Positions 1 to 4,805 of a stretch of 5,532 bases of DNA are shown here, piece after piece. Under the pieces are notes generated by a model that searched no databases, was not told where the DNA came from, and worked only from the letters and a program-made list of their open reading frames with translations. The stretch is from an uncultured Lachnospiraceae bacterium. Its GTDB lineage: Bacteria; Bacillota; Clostridia; Lachnospirales; Lachnospiraceae. A program made the position numbers and the translations under genes. Each line of letters begins with the position of its first letter. The stretch's first letter is position 1. The stretch covers positions 1-5,532 of the forward strand of contig CABQGZ010000259.1 in assembly GCA_902463835.1 (NCBI GenBank), written 5' to 3'.

Positions 1-1
1 T

Positions 2-334
2 TCTACTAATGAGCGTGATTTTGCCGCCGACCTCGATACGAACTGTGATGTGGCAGTCTATGTAAAGCTGCCGGATGGGTTCTATATTTCCACACCTGTT
101 GGAAAATACAATCCCGACTGGGCGATTGCGTTCTATGAGGGCACAGTCAAGCACATCTACTTTGTTGCTGAAACCAAAGGCACACTGGATTCCATGAAGC
201 TCAATCACATCACCCCGGTAGAACAGGCTAAAATTGATTGTGCCCGTGCACATTTCAAGGCACTGAACGATGAAAACGTGGTATACGATGTGGTGAGTGA
301 CTATCAGACATTGCTGAACGCAGTTATGAAATAA
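2..334 (+). CDS. Type III restriction endonuclease Res subunit, C-terminal part (5' end outside window)
   Basis: The frame is already open at base 2 and runs to TAA at 332-334, giving about 110 residues of the C-terminus. Res is the helicase/nuclease subunit of type III restriction-modification; with its Mod partner it tracks along DNA and cleaves it. The visible part is the PD-(D/E)XK nuclease domain. It has the NPDW segment with the catalytic Asp (codon 116-118), followed by AETKG with the Glu and Lys (codons 170-172 and 176-178). Sequence around it (YVKLP, TPVG.Y.PDWA, IYF.AETKG, AK..CA..HF) matches what I know of the Res family. The DEAD-box helicase part must lie upstream. A GTG at 50 also opens this frame but is internal to the domain, so it is not the start. 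A terminator follows 43 bases after the stop. The gene is probably the neighbour or insertion context of the mobile element rather than part of its transfer module, though cargo cannot be excluded. Confidence 0.85.
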   Translation, partial: STNERDFAADLDTNCDVAVYVKLPDGFYISTPVGKYNPDWAIAFYEGTVKHIYFVAETKGTLDSMKLNHITPVEQAKIDCARAHFKALNDENVVYDVVSDYQTLLNAVMK

Positions 335-377
335 TAAACCAAAAGAAATAATACGGTGCTGCTGTGCAGCATTCCCC

Positions 378-421
378 AAAACGGTAAGGTTCTATTGTGA
401 ACTTTGCCGTTTTTCTTTTTG
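378..421 (+). terminator. Rho-independent terminator after the res gene
   Basis: A 12-bp stem, ACGGTAAGGTTC (381-392) against GAACTTTGCCGT (399-410), contains two G-U wobbles and encloses the 6-nt loop TATTGT. Three A-T pairs (378-380 with 411-413) extend it. It runs into the T-rich tract TTTTTCTTTTT. This is a textbook intrinsic terminator for the restriction gene and isolates it from the downstream mobile element. Confidence 0.88.
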
Positions 422-599
422 TCCAAAATTGTATTCCAAAACGGCCCTATAGATTCATATTGGTGTAAGAAGTTTTCCAAACAAAATTTGAAAATCAGGT
501 TGCCAAACACCCATTTTAGAATGTTATAGGTATAGGAGGTAATCAGAAAAAGTTAAAAAATTATGAACGCTTCGGAAAGACGGTTTAAAAATACCCCTT

Positions 600-630
600 T
601 AAGTTTGTATAGGGTGTAGGGACTACTTTC
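600..630 (+). other. Candidate MOBV oriT / nick-site-like sequence
   Basis: The run TATAGGGTGTAG (608-619) resembles the pMV158/pUB110-type MOBV nick region TATAGTGTGTTA as I remember it (9 of 12 positions), and ACTACTTT follows at 622-629. The stretch also contains an imperfect tandem repeat, GTATAGGG then TGTAGGG. It lies upstream of, and in the same orientation as, a MobM-type relaxase, which is the usual place for a MOBV oriT. No nick-site experiment or alignment was available, so the call rests on motif resemblance and position. Confidence 0.35.
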
Positions 631-659
631 AAAAACAGTCTTACTCGCATTTTTGAAAG
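626..659. repeat. Perfect 10-bp inverted repeat
   Basis: CTTTCAAAAA (626-635) and TTTTTGAAAG (650-659) are exact reverse complements separated by 14 bases. The arm touches the nick-like sequence on its left. It could be a relaxase or accessory-protein binding site next to oriT, or an operator. It is not a good intrinsic terminator, because the stem is A/T-rich and no T-tract follows. Confidence 0.6.
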
Positions 660-690
660 CCCTCGACTTCTTACAAAACAACATTGTACC

Positions 691-721
691 TTGACAACAA
701 CATGATCGGCTGCAAGTTAAT
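691..721 (+). promoter_or_regulatory. Weak sigma-A-type promoter candidate for the mobilization operon
   Basis: A perfect -35 hexamer TTGACA (691-696) is followed, after a long 19-base spacer, by GTTAAT (716-721), which matches four of six consensus -10 positions. Its place at the head of the leader that runs to the relaxase fits an operon promoter. The long spacer and poor -10 keep confidence low. Confidence 0.3.
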
Positions 722-951
722 ATGCTTTTTCGGAGAAGTGCCGCCACGACAAGAGCGCACCAAGAAGAAGCCATACGCCGGAGGAAATCGGGCAGGAACA
801 GCTTGCGGGCAGACCGACACCGAAGAAGAACCGGGCAAGCTGGCAGAGAGGACTTCGCAAAGTCTTGTCTGTCAGGTTGTTCGGCGCAAGAGTGCAGAGA
901 GCGCAGCTCTTTGCGCAGGTCAAGGACGGCAGTCTTGCCCAGTGGATGTGA
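721..951 (+). CDS. Possible small relic ORF with no start codon
   Basis: This frame stays open for 76 codons from just after TAA at 718-720 to TGA at 949-951. The encoded sequence has a protein-like composition (TPEEIGQEQLAG near the middle, LFAQVKDGSLAQWM at the end), more so than the two overlapping frames. No ATG occurs until the second-last residues, and no ribosome binding site precedes a usable start. The frame also overlaps a series of hairpins, which suggests instead that the DNA or RNA structure is what is conserved. It may be the remains of a small gene upstream of the relaxase, broken at its start or by a frameshift near 775, or simply a chance open frame. I do not recognise a family. 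Confidence 0.2.
   Translation, partial: YAFSEKCRHDKSAPRRSHTPEEIGQEQLAGRPTPKKNRASWQRGLRKVLSVRLFGARVQRAQLFAQVKDGSLAQWM
851..910 (+). repeat. Two small hairpins in the relaxase leader
   Basis: GACTT (851-855) pairs with AAGTC (860-864) across CGCA, and AGAGC (898-902) pairs with GCTCT (906-910) across GCA. Together with GGCA/TGCC (928-931 and 936-939) and the large stem-loop after them, they make the leader unusually rich in hairpins. Each is short enough to be chance, but their density supports a structured oriT or leader RNA. Confidence 0.4.
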
Positions 952-975
952 TGCCTTGCGTCATATCCTACTGGG
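938..975 (+). repeat. Long stem-loop upstream of the relaxase (oriT or leader structure)
   Basis: CCCAGTGGATGTGATG (938-953) pairs with 959-975 to give 16 base pairs with one bulged T (969), three of them G-U/G-T pairs, around the 5-nt loop CCTTG. The right arm contains ATATCCT followed by ACTGGG. TATCCT is also the core of many MOBP-type nick sites, although the relaxase here is MOBV-like. The structure lies about 100 bases before the relaxase in a non-coding leader. It has no T-tract behind it, so it is not an ordinary terminator. A relaxosome binding site or a regulatory leader hairpin are the likely roles. Confidence 0.55.
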
Positions 976-1005
976 TATTATCTGGCGCATAGCAGGCGGC
1001 AGATT

Positions 1006-1020
1006 TGCAGCTTCGCTGCA
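1006..1020 (+). repeat. Short hairpin TGCAGC-TTC-GCTGCA
   Basis: A perfect 6-bp stem with a 3-nt loop lies 47 bases upstream of the relaxase ribosome binding site. It is the last hairpin of the leader. It may influence translation or transcript stability, but no specific role can be shown. Confidence 0.45.
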
Positions 1021-1068
1021 CCGCGTTGCCCCTACCCCGCGCACGGCGCTCTCTGCGTGACCCCAGAA

Positions 1069-1078
1069 AGGAGAGATG
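1069..1078 (+). promoter_or_regulatory. Relaxase ribosome binding site with displaced ATG
   Basis: AGGAG (1069-1073) is a good Shine-Dalgarno sequence. The only nearby ATG (1076-1078) is one base out of frame with the relaxase: reading from it gives an 18-codon peptide ending at TAA 1130-1132. Removing one G of GG at 1078-1079 would give ATG-TCG-CTG-AAA, the expected relaxase start. So the site shows where translation began in the ancestral gene. Confidence 0.6.
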
Positions 1079-1079
1079 G

Positions 1080-2459
1080 TCGCTGAAACTGACCCGACAC
1101 AATGGCCGCGCCGGAAAGCACGGCACTTATAACCCAAAGCACAATGACCGCAGTTTTGATATTGCCAACAGCGAGCATATCGACCCGGAACGTGTCCAGC
1201 AAAACATCTATTGGGATTGCTACAACGGCATCCGTTCTGCCTTGCAGCCCAAAGATGTGGATAGTCTGGCTGACACCTTTGAAGAAGTCGAAAAGCTCTA
1301 CTACAAACTCCATTACACCAACTTCACCGAAAGACAGAATGAGCGCAACGCCAAAATCCGGCACACCGAGCGAAACCGTTCTCCCGAAGATTTGCTTACC
1401 AGCAAGAAAACCTGCCCCGAAGAAAGCATCTATCAGCTTGGAACGCTGGAGAGCCACGCTTCGCCCAAAGAGCTTTTTCAAATCGTCACAGAATTCATGG
1501 ACGAGTTCCATGAGCGTTTCGGCAAACACGTTCACATTCTGGATTGGGCCTTGCATCTGGATGAAGGTACGCCGCACATCCACGAACGCCATGTGTTTGA
1601 CTGTGAAAACAAGTATGGAGAGATTGCTCCGCAGCAGGAAAAGGCATTGGAAGCACTGGGTTTTGAACTGCCGAAGCCAGACAAGCCCCTTGGACGCTAC
1701 AACAACCGCAAGATCACATTTGATGCAGCCTGCCGCACGATGCTATTCGAGATTGCCAAACGCCACGGCTTGGAACTGGACGAAGTGCCAGAATACGGCG
1801 GACGGGCTTATCTGGAAAAGCAGGATTACATTCTGAAAAAGCAAAATAAACGGATCGCAGAACAGAAGAAAGAGCTGCAAGAACAAAGTATTCAATATGT
1901 CGGATTGCTGGAAGATTGCCGTAACCAGCGAGATGAATATGCTGAACTATTCGATCAGGCGATAAGGCAATCTGTAGAGATTTCGAAAAACAATGAAAAA
2001 ATTAAAAGCCAGGAGAACGAATTAGAAGAACTGTTTTCGCAATGGGTAGATGTAAACGATTTGTTTAATGATGCGGTAAATGGTTCTTATGACCAAGCGG
2101 TCCTTGCGGTTTCCGATGTTGGATTAAACAAAGCATTACAGGAAGCTGTAAATGAAATTGATCAACATTTGGAATGGTTAATGGAACCAGAACGAATTGC
2201 AGACTTCCGCACCAGAAAATATGCAGAAGAACAAATACTCTGCCTGCGGAAAAATATCATTGGGGCAATCAAGAGCCTTCTTTCAAGAGGAACGCAGTTC
2301 TTCTATATCCCAGAGGTGAAAAAAGCAGCCATGGAGCAAATCAAAGAAGATTCCCGCCCGTCCGTTTTGCAAAAGCTGCAGCAGCGGCAGGAAGAAATCG
2401 CACAGCGTGAGCAGACATGCACCAAACCAAAGAAGCGCAGTCATGGCATAGAACTGTAA
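1080..2459 (+). CDS. MobM/Pre-type (MOBV) mobilization relaxase, start codon disrupted
   Basis: This plasmid-recombination/mobilization relaxase nicks oriT and stays bound to the 5' end to pilot single-stranded DNA through a helper type IV system. Numbering with Met just before Ser (codon 1080) gives 460 residues. PKHND then places a histidine at residue 22, the position of the nucleophile His22 of pMV158 MobM. The metal-binding motif LHLDEGTPHIH supplies H160, E163, H167 and H169. A charged coiled-coil follows from about residue 245, and the C-terminus is Lys/Arg/Gln-rich. The frame is open back to 993, but the only start codons upstream are non-ATG (TTG 1005, inside a hairpin), and no in-frame ATG occurs until about 1498, beyond His22. 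The well-placed ATG at 1076 is out of frame by one base. Possible rescue is initiation at CTG 1083, 9 bases after the Shine-Dalgarno. Base composition falls from about 52% GC (1561-1740) to about 36% (1981-2160), suggesting a swapped C-terminal module. It ends 3 bases before the primase ribosome binding site. Confidence 0.85.
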   Translation, partial: SLKLTRHNGRAGKHGTYNPKHNDRSFDIANSEHIDPERVQQNIYWDCYNGIRSALQPKDVDSLADTFEEVEKLYYKLHYTNFTERQNERNAKIRHTERNRSPEDLLTSKKTCPEESIYQLGTLESHASPKELFQIVTEFMDEFHERFGKHVHILDWALHLDEGTPHIHERHVFDCENKYGEIAPQQEKALEALGFELPKPDKPLGRYNNRKITFDAACRTMLFEIAKRHGLELDEVPEYGGRAYLEKQDYILKKQNKRIAEQKKELQEQSIQYVGLLEDCRNQRDEYAELFDQAIRQSVEISKNNEKIKSQENELEELFSQWVDVNDLFNDAVNGSYDQAVLAVSDVGLNKALQEAVNEIDQHLEWLMEPERIADFRTRKYAEEQILCLRKNIIGAIKSLLSRGTQFFYIPEVKKAAMEQIKEDSRPSVLQKLQQRQEEIAQREQTCTKPKKRSHGIEL

Positions 2460-2465
2460 AGGAGG
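2458..2465 (+). promoter_or_regulatory. Strong ribosome binding site without an ATG (primase start lost)
   Basis: AAAGGAGG overlaps the relaxase stop codon and is a near-perfect Shine-Dalgarno. Nine bases downstream, in the primase frame, stands AAG (2475-2477) where an ATG would be expected. The next in-frame ATG is at 2565, about 100 bases away. This site decides where the primase gene originally began. Confidence 0.6.
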
Positions 2466-2474
2466 AAAATCTTC

Positions 2475-3053
2475 AAGAACAACAATTTATTTGAAATCGT
2501 AAAGCTGAATATCACTACTCGACAGGCTGCAGAAGCCTATGGTTTTCGTCCAAACCGCAGCAGCATGGTTTGCTGCCCATTCCATGCAGACCGTAATCCC
2601 AGCATGAAAGTGGATTCACGGTTTCACTGTTTTGGCTGTGGAGCGGATGGCGATGTGATAGACTTCACCGCAAAACTGTTTCAGCTGTCCTTGCGGCAAG
2701 CGGCGGAAAAGCTGGCTACAGATTTTGGGCTTTCTGCAACAGGAAATTCTCCACGATTCCTCTGCAAACCCGTGGAAAAGCCATTGAACCAGAAAGAGCA
2801 ATTCTACAAAATCCTGTGTGGCTATCGTTCTCTGCTGGCAGATTGGCGCATAACTTACGCGCCGCAGAATCCAGAAGATCCCCTGCATCCTTGCTTCATC
2901 GCAAGCATACACTACGCAGACCGTGTGCAGTATCTGCTGGACATTCTTTTGCAGGGAAGCTCGCATGAAAAACAACAACTACTCAACGGAAAGGAAGTGA
3001 CCGCCCTTGGAGAAGCAATCGAACGATGCAAAGAAATCGAAGCAGCAGCATAG
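2475..3053 (+). CDS. CHC2 zinc-finger DNA primase-like protein, apparent loss of start codon
   Basis: It resembles the zinc-binding N-terminal domain of DnaG-type primases. In IMEs a small protein of this kind is encoded next to a P4-type helicase and probably helps prime element replication. From 2475 it is 192 residues. LFEIVKLNITTRQAAEAYG (residues 5-23) corresponds to the helix that precedes the zinc finger in primases. CCPFH, then CFGCG, give the four ligands C34, H37, C52 and C55. The second half, with YAPQNPEDPLHPCF and a DRVQYLLDILL helix, looks like the usual family ending, so the 3' end is complete. Codon 2475 is AAG, not ATG, although it sits 9 bases after a strong ribosome binding site. 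The first ATG is 2565, which would keep all zinc ligands but drop 30 residues. It shares the relaxase frame, separated by TAA at 2457, and overlaps the next gene by 47 bases, indicating one operon. Confidence 0.75.
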   Translation, partial: KNNNLFEIVKLNITTRQAAEAYGFRPNRSSMVCCPFHADRNPSMKVDSRFHCFGCGADGDVIDFTAKLFQLSLRQAAEKLATDFGLSATGNSPRFLCKPVEKPLNQKEQFYKILCGYRSLLADWRITYAPQNPEDPLHPCFIASIHYADRVQYLLDILLQGSSHEKQQLLNGKEVTALGEAIERCKEIEAAA

Positions 3054-4355
3054 CGCACCTGCCCGAAACTGGGTGGGTGATAACGGAAAAATTATTGAAC
3101 CATTGTTCGCAGATTACTTTTTGAGCCTGCACCCCATGCGTTGTTTTCAAGGCAGATTGTTCACGGTGGATGGCATGATCGAGGATGAAGCCCTATTGAA
3201 AAAGGAAATCTATGAGCAGATTCGCTATTACGCTACCACCAGCGTAGCACGGCGGATTGAACATATTGTGCAGGCATTAAGCTGGCCTGTGCATCTGAAC
3301 CACCGAAGATTCAGACAGACCGCATCCATGTCCGAAACGGCACATACTTTGTGGACGGTCACTTTACCCCTGAAAAAGAATACTGCATGAACCGACTGCC
3401 CATCTCCTATGTGCCAGAAGCACCAGCACCGACACGCTGGCTGCAATTTCTGAATGAGCTGCTGTACGAAGAAGATATTCCGGCCTTACAAGAATACATT
3501 GGCTATTGCCTGCTGCCTGTTACCAAAGCGCAGAAAATGCTGCTGATGGTCGGCAAGGGCGGTGAGGGAAAATCCAGAATCGGGCTGATCCTGCGAGAAT
3601 TGTTCGGCAGCAGTATGTACACAGGCAGTCTGCAAAAGGTAGAAACCAACCGCTTTGCCCGTGCAGACTTGGAGTACAAGCTGCTTCTGGTAGATGACGA
3701 TATGAAGACCGAGGCCCTGCCGCAGACCAACAACATCAAGACCCTTGTTACACTGGAAGATAAAATCGACATTGAGCGCAAAGGTCAGCAGAGTGTGCAG
3801 GGTACGCTGTATGTGCGGTTTGCCTGTTTCGGGAATGGCATCTTACACGCGCTCTATGACAAGTCCAACGGTTTCTATCGCCGCCAGCTGTTGCTCACCA
3901 CTAAGGAAAAGCCCGTTGGCCGGGTGGATGATCCTTTCCTCATTGACAAGATGCGGGGTGAAAAAGAGGGCATCCTGCTTTGGGCATTGGAGGGGCTTCA
4001 TCGGCTGATTCAGAACAATTATCAGTTTACCATCAGCGAACGCACCGCTGCAAACCTGAAAGAAGCGATGGAGCAGGGCAACAACATTCTGGGCTTCCTC
4101 AAATCCGAGGGCTATTTTGAAATTCGGCAGGGGGCCAAGTGCAAATCCACGGATTTCTATAAAGTCTATGAACGCTGGTGTCTGGATAACCTGGAAAAGC
4201 CGCTGGCAGCATCAACCTTTATCCACCATCTAAACGATAATCAGAAAAGTCTGGGCATCGTCTACGATGATAAGTGCATCGGCACAAATCGGGGCTTTCA
4301 CAATGTAGACGTTGACCTGTTTTTACCCGTTGATGTTCCAAGTCCGTGGGATTAA
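3007..4355 (+). pseudogene. P4/D5-type phage-plasmid primase-helicase, frameshifted
   Basis: A superfamily 3-like AAA+ replicative helicase of the P4/D5 family unwinds DNA for replication of plasmids, phages and excised IMEs. TTG 3007 is supported by AAAGGAAG (2990-2997), 9 bases upstream. The N-terminal part (ADYFLSLHPMRCFQGRLFTVDG) is read in one frame to about 3279. From there the family sequence (KIQTDRIHVRNGTYF) continues in the frame one base back, to TAA 4353-4355. Adding one A in TTAAGC (3277-3282) restores ALKLAC and a single 449-residue protein. Numbering in the restored protein, Walker A GKGGEGKS is at 183-190 (3552-3575), and Walker B LLLVDDD is at 3681-3701. GFYRRQLLLTTK and EKEGILLWALEGL mark the end of the ATPase core. 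As it stands, the first frame ends at TGA 3388-3390 after 127 residues. That TGA overlaps an ATG (3387-3389) in the helicase frame, so a separate 322-residue helicase with intact Walker motifs could be made. Confidence 0.8.
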
Positions 4356-4373
4356 AAAATAGAATCAACTTGA

Positions 4374-4441
4374 AAAAGCCCTGCTCAGCCTGCTCACAGT
4401 GCGCAAAAGGTGCAGGATGAGCAGAGTGAGCAGGCGATTTT
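4374..4441. repeat. Doubled inverted repeat between helicase and excisionase genes
   Basis: CTGCTCA occurs twice in tandem (4381-4387 and 4390-4396), and its complement TGAGCAG occurs twice (4418-4424 and 4427-4433). The arms can form a 16-position stem with a two-base internal mismatch around a 21-nt loop. In a second register, GCCTGCTCAC (4388-4397) pairs perfectly over 10 bp with GTGAGCAGGC (4426-4435). An A-run on the left (4373-4377) and TTTT on the right (4438-4441) make it a plausible bidirectional terminator separating the replication genes from the xis-int pair. Because the arms are themselves repeated, an operator, an iteron-like replication site or an excisionase-binding site are alternatives. 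Confidence 0.6.
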
Positions 4442-4478
4442 GAACTTACATCAAAAATAAAACATGGAGGTTTTGCTT

Positions 4479-4790
4479 ATGAACAAATCTCGGCCTGTTG
4501 CGACCGAAACTGTGAAATCTTTGGATTATACGAAAAATATCTTGCAGACCATTCCGAATAACGATAAAATGGAAGTGGTCACTCAAACCAATGCCGTCAA
4601 GTCTCCGACTGACAGCCTGAAAGCCACAACACTGGTGTACACGGTGGAGGAAATTGCGCAGATGCTGTCCATCAGCCTGCGCTCTGCCTACAACCTGTGC
4701 AACAGCACTACCGAATTTCGTGTTCTTCGGGTCGGCGGAAGCATCCGCATCCCGAAAGACAGCTTCGATGCGTGGCTCCGGGCAGCTTGA
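4479..4790 (+). CDS. HTH excisionase-like DNA-binding protein
   Basis: This is a 103-residue protein that probably acts as the recombination directionality factor (excisionase) or a repressor for the integrase behind it. ATG 4479 is chosen over the in-frame ATG 4464 because GGAGG (4466-4470) stands 8 bases before it and would be inside the coding part otherwise. Residues 1-50 are hydrophilic and probably disordered. Residues 54-100 form a MerR/excisionase-type winged helix: YTVEEIAQMLSISLRSAYNL is the helix-turn-helix, followed by the wing FRVLRVGGSIRIPKDSF and a final DAWL helix. The integrase start follows 15 bases after the stop with its own ribosome binding site, so the two are co-transcribed. 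No lesion is visible; it is the only element gene here that looks fully intact. Confidence 0.8.
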   Translation: MNKSRPVATETVKSLDYTKNILQTIPNNDKMEVVTQTNAVKSPTDSLKATTLVYTVEEIAQMLSISLRSAYNLCNSTTEFRVLRVGGSIRIPKDSFDAWLRAA

Positions 4791-4805
4791 AAAAGGAGAT
4801 AACGT

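Larger units (their letters stand above)
422..720. other. AT-rich non-coding stretch, probable left part of the mobile element
   Basis: About 300 bases lie between the res terminator and the leader of the relaxase operon with no ORF that looks real. A good Shine-Dalgarno-like AGGAGGT (534-540) has no start codon at usable distance. The next ATG (563) is 22 bases on and gives only 18 codons. The stretch contains the nick-like sequence at 608-619 and the perfect inverted repeat at 626-659. The element's left end (attL) may lie here because the flanking gene ends just upstream. No direct repeat of a right end can be checked, as the window stops inside the integrase. Confidence 0.4.

Noticed and set aside
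371..444. Imperfect direct repeat ATTCC(CC)AAAACGG at 371-384 and 433-444 as a possible att repeat
   Set aside because: The first copy forms the terminator base and the match is short; no copy at a right end is available for comparison.
563..619. An 18-codon ORF after AGGAGGT at 534-540
   Set aside because: The spacing of 22 bases is too long for initiation, and the peptide ends inside the nick-like sequence.
684..992. A 102-codon TTG-started frame in the leader
   Set aside because: No convincing ribosome binding site and no recognisable domain; only its first third could be a fragment of a broken small gene.
722..1060. A 112-codon frame rich in Arg and Ser in the leader
   Set aside because: It has biased composition typical of a wrong frame, no ribosome binding site before ATG 722, and overlaps hairpins including 938-975.
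1032..1592. A 186-codon minus-strand frame opposite the relaxase
   Set aside because: It is antisense to conserved relaxase motifs (His22 and the HxDE..PHxH box) and is a shadow.
1102..1836. A 244-codon plus-strand frame overlapping the relaxase
   Set aside because: It has a Ser/Thr/Arg-rich, low-quality composition, while the overlapping frame carries all relaxase motifs.
3274..3290. Programmed -1 ribosomal frameshift in the helicase gene
   Set aside because: No X-XXY-YYZ slippery heptamer and no obvious downstream stem or pseudoknot; a one-base deletion explains the break more simply.
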